Shown here in pieces: positions 8,098 to 15,688 of a stretch of DNA of 64,000 nt. The stretch spans positions 10,988 to 74,987 of the forward strand of contig CAZDJZ010000015.1 in assembly GCA_964505785.1 (NCBI GenBank), read 5' to 3'. Every line of letters starts with the position of its first letter. The first letter of the stretch is position 1. Below the pieces are notes generated by a model. The model was not told where the DNA came from. It saw nothing but the letters and a program-made list of their open reading frames with translations, and ran no database searches. The position numbers were made by a program, and so were the translations under genes. This DNA is from CAYRTV01 sp964505785. Lineage in GTDB: Bacteria > Acidobacteriota > Aminicenantia > Aminicenantales > Aminicenantaceae.

Positions 8098-8664
8098 CTA
8101 TCTTTCAATCCCGTCCCGTGCCGAAACATTCCTGGTGAAATAGTGTTTGATTTCCTGCATTTCTGTCACCAGGTCAGCCCGATGAATAAATGATTCCGGA
8201 GCATATCTTCCTGTTAAGACGAGTTCCACTCCCTTAGGTTTATCCTCCATTAATTCAAGAACCTTTTCTTCATTTATCAGATTGAAATAGACAGCCACGT
8301 TTATTTCATCCAGAATGACCAGGCGGAAATTTCCGGATAACATGGCCATCCGGCAGCAGTCGAGGCCTTCCTCCGCTTTGACTATATCTTTCGGGTTCGG
8401 ATTTTTATTGACATGAACAAAGGCATTGCGACCGAATTGTTCAATCACAACCAGGCTGGAAAGTCCGGCCAAACCGGTCAATTCTCCATATTTCCGGCCT
8501 TTCAAGAATTGACCGATATAGGTGCGGTAACCATGACCGGCCGCCCGGACCGCCAGGCCTACAGCCGCCGTTGTCTTACCCTTTCCGTTTCCGGTATAGA
8601 TCTGTATATATCCTGTCCAATCTTTCCCAACAGGTGGTTCTGTCATCCCCGTTTTTTTCTTCAT
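8098..8664 (-). CDS. cobO: Corrinoid adenosyltransferase (CobO/BtuR type)
   Basis: A 188-residue ATP:cob(I)alamin adenosyltransferase. It has the P-loop GNGKGKTTAA (about 25-34), LAVRAAGHGYRTYIGQFLKG, the Walker B-like VILDEINVAV and the C-terminal LVLTGRYAP motif. It attaches the adenosyl group to cobalamin in synthesis or salvage. The start at 8664 (MKKKTGMTE) is preferred; the longer frame up to 8751 adds a non-conserved leader overlapping the serS promoter. It is first in the minus-strand run cobO-zincin-aldolase-aldo/keto reductase and diverges from serS. Corrinoid use elsewhere in the window is shown by metH. Confidence 0.9.
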   Translation of the reverse strand: MKKKTGMTEPPVGKDWTGYIQIYTGNGKGKTTAAVGLAVRAAGHGYRTYIGQFLKGRKYGELTGLAGLSSLVVIEQFGRNAFVHVNKNPNPKDIVKAEEGLDCCRMAMLSGNFRLVILDEINVAVYFNLINEEKVLELMEDKPKGVELVLTGRYAPESFIHRADLVTEMQEIKHYFTRNVSARDGIER

Positions 8665-8732
8665 GCTTAACTCTTTACTCAAATTATAATAGAGAAATTT
8701 CCGGGCAGAGTAAAGGGGGAGGCGAATGGGAA

Positions 8733-8761
8733 TTTTCAAACATATATTCATATGCTATAAT
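8733..8761 (+). promoter_or_regulatory. serS promoter, placed for a leaderless mRNA
   Basis: TTTTCA (8733-8738), a 17-base spacer and a perfect TATAAT (8756-8761). The serS ATG at 8769 begins only seven bases after the -10 box, where transcription itself should start. No Shine-Dalgarno precedes the ATG. Confidence 0.55.
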
Positions 8762-8768
8762 CGGGCAC

Positions 8769-10043
8769 ATGCTGGATAGAAAGTTTGTTGAAGACAACCC
8801 GGAATTTGTGGCTGAAAAAATGAGGAGCCGGGGTGCGGATTTCGACCTCTCCGGGTTCCTTGAAATTTCTGAAAAAAAGAACAGTTTTTTAACCCGAATT
8901 GAAAAGCTCCGTCACGAACTGAATACTAATTCCAAAGAGATCGGCCGTTTAAAGAAAGCGGGTGAAGACGCCGCTTTACTGATCAGCAAAATGAAAGACG
9001 TTTCCAACCAAATAAAGGAGCTGGAAGCGGAATACAAACACATTGACGGCAAGCTCAGGGATCTCCTGTTGGGGATTCCCAATATTCCTCACGATTCAGT
9101 TCCTCCAGGCCTGACTGATGCAGATAATGTAGAGGTTCGGAAAGCCGGCGCCAAACCGGAATTTACATTCAAACCAAAGCCGCATTGGGATATTGGGGCC
9201 GATTTGGGCATTCTGGATTTCGAACGGGCTGCCAAGCTGGCTGGAGCTCGATTTGCGGTTTATATGGGAGCCGGGGCGAAGCTGGAACGGGCTTTGATCA
9301 ATTTTATGCTGGATATTCATACCGTGGAACACGGCTATCAGGAAGTTCTGCCTCCTTTTATCGCTAATCAGGAAAGTCTGACCGGTACGGGAAATCTTCC
9401 GAAATTTGAAGAGGATTTGTTTAAGCTGAAGGGAACGGATTGGTACTTGATACCTACGGCCGAAGTGCCGTTGACAAATTTATACCGGGAAGAGATTCTT
9501 GCCGGCAAGGACCTTCCCCGGCGCTTTGTTGCTTATACCCCTTGTTTCCGAAGCGAAGCCGGATCTTACGGAAAGGACATCCGGGGGCTGATCCGGCAGC
9601 ATCAATTCAATAAAGTTGAGATGATGTGTTTTGTCCTGCCGGAAAATTCCTACAATGAATTGGAAAGGCTTACATCCCATGCCGAAACTGTTCTTAAGCG
9701 GTTGGGACTCCATTACCGTGTGATCGAACTCTGTACTGCGGATTTGGGTTTTTCCGGTGCGAAGACTTATGATCTCGAGATATGGATGCCCAACCGAAAT
9801 GGGTATGTGGAGATTTCATCCTGCACCAATTGTGAAGATTTTCAGGCCCGAAGAGCCGGTATCCGTTTCAAGCGGGAACCGAAGGCGAAAACTGAATATG
9901 TCCATACACTTAACGGATCCGGTGTTGCCGTCGGCAGAACAGTCAGTGCGATTTTGGAATCTTTTCAGCAGGAAGATGGATCTGTCGTCATTCCCGAAGC
10001 CTTGCGGCCGTATATGCATGGAATAGACGTAATAACAAAATAA
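8769..10043 (+). CDS. serS: Serine--tRNA ligase
   Basis: A 424-residue class II synthetase of normal length. The N-terminal tRNA-binding coiled coil spans about 25-105, followed by the catalytic domain: motif 2 (YTPCFRSEAGSYGKDIRGLIR-like, with FRSEAG and RQHQF) and motif 3 (NGSGVAVGRT). TAEVPL and the ISSCTNCEDFQARR block are also typical. It charges both serine tRNAs encoded 0.7 and 3.1 kb downstream. The start is chosen at MLDRKFVEDNPE, the conserved N-terminus; the longer open frame from 8571 would overlap cobO. The ATG lies directly behind a -10 box and without a ribosome site, which suggests a leaderless transcript. Confidence 0.96.
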   Translation: MLDRKFVEDNPEFVAEKMRSRGADFDLSGFLEISEKKNSFLTRIEKLRHELNTNSKEIGRLKKAGEDAALLISKMKDVSNQIKELEAEYKHIDGKLRDLLLGIPNIPHDSVPPGLTDADNVEVRKAGAKPEFTFKPKPHWDIGADLGILDFERAAKLAGARFAVYMGAGAKLERALINFMLDIHTVEHGYQEVLPPFIANQESLTGTGNLPKFEEDLFKLKGTDWYLIPTAEVPLTNLYREEILAGKDLPRRFVAYTPCFRSEAGSYGKDIRGLIRQHQFNKVEMMCFVLPENSYNELERLTSHAETVLKRLGLHYRVIELCTADLGFSGAKTYDLEIWMPNRNGYVEISSCTNCEDFQARRAGIRFKREPKAKTEYVHTLNGSGVAVGRTVSAILESFQQEDGSVVIPEALRPYMHGIDVITK

Positions 10044-10118
10044 ATATGATTATCTGAAATTTCAAAACCAGTGAAAAGAAAAAAGCGGAACAATTAACGA
10101 TTCACAGGTAAATAACAG

Positions 10119-10628
10119 TCAGCGGATTTCAAAATCGATAATTTTCGTGGCGGTTTTGCCGCTCAATTGATCTTTTAAGACAGCTTTGAATTTGTATTTT
10201 CCAGGCGGGACTTGTCCTCCCAATGTGATGCTGTTTTGCGCAAAAAGGTCTAGAACCGGTTTTTGCGCGGTATAATGAAAATCAACGATATCCGGCCATT
10301 CCTGAAGGACCTCTCCATTTTCTTTAAGGAGGACCATGTCTTCCTTATACCATATCTCATAGAGGCCGCTTCTCCGGTTTGTGAAAATATTTGCCGGCTC
10401 AAAATAAACCAGGAGCTCTCCGTCCTTATTCACAAACGGTTCCTGAAGCGCAACATATGAACTGAATCCGAATATTTTGGAACACAGCACCGTTTCTTTA
10501 AATCCCAATTCCCCGTTGTTCTGCAATTCAATAATTTTTTCTTTAAGCTGGAGGATATCATTATCCTGGCCGAATGAAACCGGAGAAATAATCAGGCACG
10601 CTGTTAATATAAACAGCAATTTTTTCAT
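10119..10628 (-). CDS. Hypothetical secreted protein
   Basis: A 169-residue protein with a clear signal peptide (MKKLLFILTACLIISPVSFGQ). The mature part is predicted to be mostly beta: ALQEPFVNKDGELLVYFEP, a LYEIWYKEDMVLLKENG segment, and a C-terminal VPPGKYKFKAVLKDQLSGKTATK stretch that resembles an Ig-like or transthyretin-like sandwich. No family recognised. A good GGAGGTT site precedes the ATG at 10628. The gene starts only 39 bases after tRNA-Ser(UGA), so it may be transcribed from the tRNA promoter. Confidence 0.7.
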   Translation of the reverse strand: MKKLLFILTACLIISPVSFGQDNDILQLKEKIIELQNNGELGFKETVLCSKIFGFSSYVALQEPFVNKDGELLVYFEPANIFTNRRSGLYEIWYKEDMVLLKENGEVLQEWPDIVDFHYTAQKPVLDLFAQNSITLGGQVPPGKYKFKAVLKDQLSGKTATKIIDFEIR

Positions 10629-10667
10629 TTTAACCTCCTTCACAGGTTGACAGCGAAAGTTATAGAG

Positions 10668-10757
10668 TGGCGGAGGGAGAGGGATTCGAACCCCCGTCAC
10701 GATTTCTCGTGATGCGGTTTTCAAGACCGCCGCCTTCAGCCACTCGGCCATCCCTCC
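10668..10757 (-). tRNA. tRNA-Ser (anticodon TGA)
   Basis: 90 nt including an encoded CCA. Acceptor stem GGAGGGA/TCCCTCC, D arm TGGCCGAGTGGCTGAAGGC, anticodon loop CTTGAAA (TGA), a long variable arm (CATCACGAGAAATCGTGAC) and T arm GGGGGTTCGAATCCCTC. The long variable arm marks it as a class II serine tRNA reading UCN codons. Confidence 0.97.
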
Positions 10758-10771
10758 GTCGGAAAACTGTT

Positions 10772-10780
10772 ATTTTAGCA
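10772..10780 (-). promoter_or_regulatory. Extended -10 promoter of tRNA-Ser(TGA)
   Basis: Minus strand TGCTAAAAT ends about 15 bases before the tRNA 5' end. The 20-base block around it (AAAAAATGCTAAAATAACAG) is nearly identical to that before tRNA-Ser(GCT), differing at two positions. Confidence 0.5.
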
Positions 10781-10852
10781 TTTTTTGCCGGATTGAGTAA
10801 AATATTCAAGTTGCACGAACGATTCACAACCCTTCTGAAAAAAGAGGCAGCA

Positions 10853-11066
10853 CAAGATCCTTACGTCGCTTCGTTCAGGATGACAGCGAAGCTGTAATTC
10901 TCAAACCAATAGGCATGGCTGGGAGTGAGGCGAATGAGATAGTACATAAGCCTGGGTCTCTTGAAATCGAAAAAGGATATTGCTATCCTAATCAACCAAT
11001 AATAAAATCAGGCTTCACTTGTACCGGCCATTATCAAAATCAACTAACCTGAATCGTTCAGGCTGA
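10853..11066 (+). repeat. Dispersed repeat pieces (copy 3) in a 327-bp gene-free gap
   Basis: The gap 10758-11084 has no gene. It holds AAGATCCTTACGTCGCTTCG then TTCAGGATGACAGCGAAGCTG (module B) at 10853-10907, a small perfect hairpin AGGATA-TTGC-TATCCT near 10974-10989, and the module end AACCTGAA-TCG-TTCAGG (11046-11062). The last piece sits 22 bases before the next gene's start, the same arrangement as at 50743-50759. Confidence 0.55.
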
Positions 11067-11084
11067 TAACAAAGAGAGGTTTGA

Positions 11085-11924
11085 ATGCGAAATCACTTTC
11101 TTTATACGTTTTTTTTAATGTGCTTCATAGGTTTTTCTCCAGCCCGGATATTCGGCCTTACGGCTGATGAAAAGAGAAAACCGGAATATTATTTTCAAAT
11201 AAATGGAGGATATACACTTACGGGGGTGCAGGATGCGGCATCCAGTGAAAATATTATTTTGTTTATCAGAAGATTGGTTGATTTATCTCCGGTGCAATGG
11301 AATATTAACGGGCCGGCTTTTTCCGGTTCCTTTCATATCGAGGGAAATAAGTTCCATCATAATATGGCCCTGGAATACGCCGCTGCTTCAGGGGGAGAAT
11401 ATAAAAATGCTTTATCCAGCCTCAGCCGTACCGGGGACAGCCGGTGGCTTCTTCGGGCACGTTACCGGATGGATCATTATCTGGGGAAGGACTTCCTTGT
11501 ATCCGGCCTTGATTTTGCTTTCGGCCCCCAGGTGTTTTTTCTATGGGAAAATACCGCACGCGAGCTTGGCAGTGCAGATCAAGTGAAATTTTCCGGAAAG
11601 TATATTGCGCCGTCATTTCTGGGAACACTCCGGTATAATCCCGGAAAAAAAATAGACATGAAAGTACGTCTCTCCACTGGAGGGATAATCGGATTCGAAG
11701 GGATCAGCCATCCTCAATCGGGAACCCGGGAGGACACATTTTTTGTCAATGGGTGGAGAACGGCTCTGGACATTTCTATTCTCTGGTATTTGTCTGAAAA
11801 GGCCGGATTCCAGACCGGATGGAGACGTTTCTGGAGAATGGAGGGCGGAACTTTTTCATCCCGTTTTTTAACGCAGGATCTATGGTATTTCGGAATCAGG
11901 TGCCGCATCGGAGGATCGAAATGA
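11085..11924 (+). CDS. Hypothetical outer-membrane/secreted protein
   Basis: A 279-residue protein with a signal peptide (about 1-24, cleavage near IFGLTA). The rest is rich in alternating strands ending in aromatic residues (FSGSFHIEG, NMALEYAAASGGEYK, IDMKVRLSTGGIIGF, GWRTALDISILWYLS), as in an outer-membrane beta-barrel. The C-terminus is GIRCRIGGSK and lacks the usual final Phe. No family recognised. AGAGAGG precedes the ATG. Its stop overlaps the next start by ATGA, so it is coupled to a putative lipoprotein metallopeptidase. Confidence 0.65.
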   Translation: MRNHFLYTFFLMCFIGFSPARIFGLTADEKRKPEYYFQINGGYTLTGVQDAASSENIILFIRRLVDLSPVQWNINGPAFSGSFHIEGNKFHHNMALEYAAASGGEYKNALSSLSRTGDSRWLLRARYRMDHYLGKDFLVSGLDFAFGPQVFFLWENTARELGSADQVKFSGKYIAPSFLGTLRYNPGKKIDMKVRLSTGGIIGFEGISHPQSGTREDTFFVNGWRTALDISILWYLSEKAGFQTGWRRFWRMEGGTFSSRFLTQDLWYFGIRCRIGGSK

Positions 11925-12697
11925 GGCGCAAAATATTGATTTTAACCGTTATTCTTTTAAGTGCATCCGTCTCATGCCGTCAAATTTTTGCTCCGGATTA
12001 CCCTGAACAGGACAAGGATTGGGAGGTTAGGGAAAATGATCTTTTTGTCGTCTATTACCGTTCGGATTCCCTGGCAGAAGAGCAGATGGAACATATACTT
12101 GCGCAGGAAATAATTGCATGGGAGCATATCCTGAACAGTCTCCAGCTCAGCTATTCCGGACGGATCAATATTTTTATATACAATTCAGCCGAAGATGCCG
12201 GGTGGGATAGTGTAGGCGGCCGGGCTTATCCCAGGACTGAAACCATTGAAGCAGTTTACGGGCCTCACGGGAAGTCGATCGGTGAACCGGGAGTATCCGC
12301 TCATGAGATGGCACATGTGATCACGCATAACCGGATCGGTATCCCAGGAACTTCGTTCATGAGTGAAGGAGCGGCTGTCGCCATGGACGGCGTGTGGTAC
12401 GGAGCCGGGAATCTGAAATTAGATTTACATGCCTGGGTAAATGAGTTTTCAAGGGAAGGAAGACTTCCGAAAATAAGCACGTTAATCAATGATTTCCATG
12501 ATGTGCCCAGCCGGATTTCCTATCCGGTCAGCGGCTCTTTTTCTCTGTATCTGCTGAATCATTATGGAGTGGAGAGTTATAAGCGGCTTTTTTTTGAAGC
12601 GTTTCAAAGAAATTTCCTCAGCAAATTTGAAGAAATATATGGGATGTCCCTAAAACGGGCTGAACAGGATTGGATACAATACTGCCGGTCATATTAA
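11921..12697 (+). CDS. Putative lipoprotein metallopeptidase (HExxH, MA clan)
   Basis: A 258-residue protein. Residues 1-20 form a lipoprotein-like signal with a Cys at the end of LLSASVSC. The central SAHEMAHVITH gives an HExxH zinc site, followed by a Glu in SFMSEGAAVAMDG about 20 residues on, the gluzincin arrangement. Before it, a WEHILNSLQL and INIFIYNSAEDAG region is shared with peptidase MA-like domain proteins. It probably acts at the cell envelope. GGAGG sits nine bases before the ATG, which overlaps the previous stop; the longer frame from 11819 is not conserved-looking. Confidence 0.75.
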   Translation: MRRKILILTVILLSASVSCRQIFAPDYPEQDKDWEVRENDLFVVYYRSDSLAEEQMEHILAQEIIAWEHILNSLQLSYSGRINIFIYNSAEDAGWDSVGGRAYPRTETIEAVYGPHGKSIGEPGVSAHEMAHVITHNRIGIPGTSFMSEGAAVAMDGVWYGAGNLKLDLHAWVNEFSREGRLPKISTLINDFHDVPSRISYPVSGSFSLYLLNHYGVESYKRLFFEAFQRNFLSKFEEIYGMSLKRAEQDWIQYCRSY

Positions 12698-12783
12698 CTT
12701 GTCTGTCTAGGGCTGTTCGGTCTAATCAGACGGCTCGCTGGGCTCGCGTTACTAGAGTTACTTGGGTTGATTGGGTTCGATAA

Positions 12784-12922
12784 CCCTTGTCATTCCGGAG
12801 AGCGGTGCGACGCCGGAATCTTAGAAGCCTTCTTTTAGAGAGACGGAACCGTCTCATTAGGCGAGAATCAGTAAAAAATCCTTACGGCCGGCTTGGCCGT
12901 CCTCAGGATGATCCTATAAATG
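12784..12922 (+). repeat. Dispersed repeat (copy 4) in a 346-bp gene-free gap
   Basis: The gap 12698-13043 contains no convincing gene. Three pieces are visible: GTCATTCCGGAGAGCGGTGC then GACGCCGGAATCTTA (12789-12823), a 7-bp inverted repeat GAGACGG-AA-CCGTCTC (12840-12855), and module B, ATCCTTACGGCC-GGCTT-GGCCGT then CCTCAGGATGAT (12879-12912). The first piece is also a common form of intergenic repeat. Confidence 0.55.
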
Positions 12923-13043
12923 GTGAATGGATTGAGAATGCGTATGCGGTTATTAAAAACGCTGTAATAAGATGTGCGAGAATCCGCAAAACGCCTAAAA
13001 ACAGTGAATCATGATTTGTCAATGGGGACTGGGGAATGAGAAA

Positions 13044-13137
<94 letters not shown>

Positions 13138-13147
13138 GGCCAGTGTT

Positions 13148-13175
13148 ATTTTAACATTTTTTATAATCAAATCAA
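13148..13175 (-). promoter_or_regulatory. Promoter of tRNA-Ser(GCT)
   Basis: Minus strand: TTGATT (13175-13170), 16-base spacer ending in TGT, and TAAAAT (13153-13148), about ten bases before the tRNA. The extended -10 block matches that of the other serine tRNA. Confidence 0.5.
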
Positions 13176-13242
13176 GGCAAACCGCTGGGATTTTGATCCG
13201 GCTTGAAATAATCAGGCAGATTCACGATAATTAAGATTCTAT

Positions 13243-13412
13243 AACCTGGATTATTTACGGGCCGAGATTGCCGCAGGCGACGATTATTTTTGGATTCAAT
13301 GTCGTCCCCAGGAGCTTAGCGACGAGGGATATCAGAATGCCTCGCATAGGCAGTGCACTGAGCTGCAAAAACAATGCTGCAGCGGCTTGCGGTGAAGGGT
13401 TTAGAATGACAT
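13243..13412 (+). repeat. Dispersed repeat, module A plus B (copy 5)
   Basis: Starts with module A: AACCTGGATTATTTACGGGC then CGAGATTGCCGCAGGCGACG (13243-13282). It is followed by an imperfect GACGAT...ATGTCGTC hairpin and CCAGGAGCTTAGCGACGAGG. A second, A/G-rich half ends at GGTTTAGAATGACATGG just before the DUF711 gene. The same order of parts is seen at 63841-63935. Confidence 0.65.
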
Positions 13413-13427
13413 GGAGATGAGATAAAA

Positions 13428-14567
13428 ATGAAATTAAGAACAATCACGATTGGAATCAATCTGGAGGCGGACCGGATTAAAGAACAGGTGGAGGAAGCCG
13501 GACAATTTGCTGGACAAGCTAAAGATGTGTTTGAAGATAACGGCATTCAGGTCCAGACACTGAGGCTGGCGACTCAGCCCTGGGAGCAATATTATTCATC
13601 CAAAAACCAGATGATATCGCTGGTTAGAAAAATATCAGAATTGACAATCCAAAACGGTATCGACTATTTCAATCTCGGAACCACCTCAAACCCTGAACTT
13701 ATTCCGTTATCGGTTGATTTGGTCGGAGAAAGCCTCAACAGCTTTTGTACTGTCACGACCGCAGGAGAAGGTCAGCTTTATTACCAGGCAGCGCTGGAGG
13801 CTGCCGCAGTGATCAAAGCCTTGGCGCCAAGAGAGAAAAACGGGTTCGCTAATCTCCGCTTTGCGGCCATTTCAAATATCCGCCCCGGATGTCCTTTTTT
13901 CCCGGCCTCTTATCATAGCGGTCCTCCGTCTTTTGCCATCGGGACGGAAAACAGTGATCTGGTTGTCCGTGCTTTCAGGGAAGCGGGCGGAATTGAGGCG
14001 GCTGGAGGAATTCTTCAGGATATTTTGGATTGTGAATTCCGGGCCGTGGAAAAAATCGCGGATCAAATTGCGGCAAGGGAAAAATATTCCTATGGCGGAT
14101 TGGATGTTTCGATCGCTCCTTCAGTCAATAAGGAAGAAAGCCTGGCCTTTGCGTTTGAGGAATTGGGGCTTGGAAAATTTGGTGAGCCCGGGACGCTGAT
14201 TGCAGCTGGGAAAATCACTGAGTGCTTAAAAAACGCTGATGTGAAAAAGTGCGGCTACTCTGGATTAATGCTTCCGGTTTTGGAAGATTATGGATTGGCC
14301 TTGCGGAATACGGAAGGAAAATTCGATATCATGAAACTGCTTCAGTATTCAGCCGTTTGCGGAACCGGACTGGATACCATTCCGCTTTCAGGAGATGTAT
14401 CGGAAAAATCCTTGTATGCGCTGCTGTTGGATATCGCTGCCCTTTCTCTGAAACTCAGCAAGCCCCTGTCTGCCAGAATGATGCCGGTCCCGGGGAAAAA
14501 AGCCGGAGAGATGACAACCTTTGATTTTCAATATTTTGTAAACAGCCGAATTATGGACTTGAAATAG
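13428..14567 (+). CDS. DUF711 (UPF0210) family protein
   Basis: A 379-residue protein of the DUF711/UPF0210 family. Recognisable segments are RTITIGI at the N-terminus, RPGCPFFPASYH (near 153-164), GGLDVSIAPS, KKCGYSGLMLPVLED and the C-terminal AVCGTGLDTIPLSGDVS and SARMMPVPGKKAGE. Crystal structures of relatives resemble glycyl-radical enzyme barrels, but the glycyl radical loop is not evident and the function is unknown. GGAGATGAG precedes the ATG. It stands alone, convergent with mutY. Confidence 0.88.
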   Translation: MKLRTITIGINLEADRIKEQVEEAGQFAGQAKDVFEDNGIQVQTLRLATQPWEQYYSSKNQMISLVRKISELTIQNGIDYFNLGTTSNPELIPLSVDLVGESLNSFCTVTTAGEGQLYYQAALEAAAVIKALAPREKNGFANLRFAAISNIRPGCPFFPASYHSGPPSFAIGTENSDLVVRAFREAGGIEAAGGILQDILDCEFRAVEKIADQIAAREKYSYGGLDVSIAPSVNKEESLAFAFEELGLGKFGEPGTLIAAGKITECLKNADVKKCGYSGLMLPVLEDYGLALRNTEGKFDIMKLLQYSAVCGTGLDTIPLSGDVSEKSLYALLLDIAALSLKLSKPLSARMMPVPGKKAGEMTTFDFQYFVNSRIMDLK

Positions 14568-14602
14568 ACTGATAAGAGAAATTAACATATTCATGGGAAA
14601 TA

Positions 14603-15670
14603 TTATCCCCGGTCCAAATGACGAATTATCTTGATGCTTCCGGAAGGGAAAGGATATTTTTTCATTTGTTTAAGAGTGGCCCAGCGCTGCCGGGGATTAA
14701 GTTTTTCCGGGAAGGCTTTAACCCGGCAATTATAAGCATGTAATTTTACCTGGAATTGTGTGTAGGCATGCCTGACTGTGACACATGGCTCCGCCCGGAC
14801 GATGTCCATACCGGTTTCTTCTTTAATCTCGCGTTTCAAGGCGGTTTCCAATGATTCCCCGCGGGACCTCTTTCCTCCCGGAAATTCCCATAAGCCGGCC
14901 AAAAGACCGCTTGGCGGCCGCTGCTGTATAAAGTAGCGGTCTTGATTTTTTATGAGCCCAACGACCGCTTCGACTTTTTTATAAATTTTCTTTTTCGGGG
15001 GAGGGATGATTTCCTGTACTCCCGCAGCATAAGCCTGACAGAGGTCTGAAACCGGGCAGAGAAGGCAAGCCGGATTCCTTGGCAGGCAGATAAGCGCACC
15101 GAGTTCCATTACGGCCTGATTGAATTGACCGGGATCGGTTTTTTTTATTTCAGAAGCAAGATAACGGCTGATTTCTTTTTCATTATTCCGGAAAGACCCT
15201 GACATCAACTTAAGCAGCCTCATGCCGATCCGTCTTACATTGGCATCAATGACCGGGTACGGCTTTCCGTATGCGATACTTAAAACTGCGGCGGTTGTAT
15301 ATGGCCCGAAACCGGGCAGATCAATTAAAAGTTTATAATCACTGGGAAGGATTCCCTGATAACGGGCGGCAATAATTTGGGCGGCCCGGGAAAGATTTTT
15401 GGCTCTCTGGTAATATCCAAGTCCTTCCCAGAGTTTCAGGATGATTTGCAGGGGAGCACAGCTTAATCCGGCAATATCAGGAAAACGGCGGATCCATTTT
15501 TGGTAATAGGGGATGACCGCTTGCACTGTTGTTTGCTGCAGCATGACCTCGGAAATCCAGATTTTGTAGGGATCCTTAGTATTACGCCACGGCAGGTCCC
15601 GTTTGTTATTCTGGTACCACTTCAAGAGGGCCGAGGAAAAAGAATTGCTTTCCATTGAGTGATGGTTCAT
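14603..15670 (-). CDS. mutY: A/G-specific adenine glycosylase
   Basis: A 355-residue MutY. The HhH-GPD domain has catalytic E41 in SEVMLQQT and D142 in VIDANV, with the hairpin LPGFGPYTTAAV between. The 4Fe-4S cluster is C195-x6-C202-x2-C205-x5-C211. The C-terminal MutT-like domain (about 230-350) carries GLWEFPGGK and a Nudix-like REIKEETG for recognising 8-oxoguanine opposite the adenine. It removes A mispaired with 8-oxoG. No ribosome site is visible before the ATG at 15670 or the ATG five codons later, so the start may shift by a few residues. Confidence 0.95.
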   Translation of the reverse strand: MNHHSMESNSFSSALLKWYQNNKRDLPWRNTKDPYKIWISEVMLQQTTVQAVIPYYQKWIRRFPDIAGLSCAPLQIILKLWEGLGYYQRAKNLSRAAQIIAARYQGILPSDYKLLIDLPGFGPYTTAAVLSIAYGKPYPVIDANVRRIGMRLLKLMSGSFRNNEKEISRYLASEIKKTDPGQFNQAVMELGALICLPRNPACLLCPVSDLCQAYAAGVQEIIPPPKKKIYKKVEAVVGLIKNQDRYFIQQRPPSGLLAGLWEFPGGKRSRGESLETALKREIKEETGMDIVRAEPCVTVRHAYTQFQVKLHAYNCRVKAFPEKLNPRQRWATLKQMKKYPFPSGSIKIIRHLDRG

Positions 15671-15688
15671 GAGATACAGGAATGATTT

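Noticed and set aside
12787..13014. 75-residue open frame between a lipoprotein gene and tRNA-Ser(GCT)
   Set aside because: It lies wholly in repeat sequence, is Arg-rich with no domain-like pattern, and has no ribosome site.
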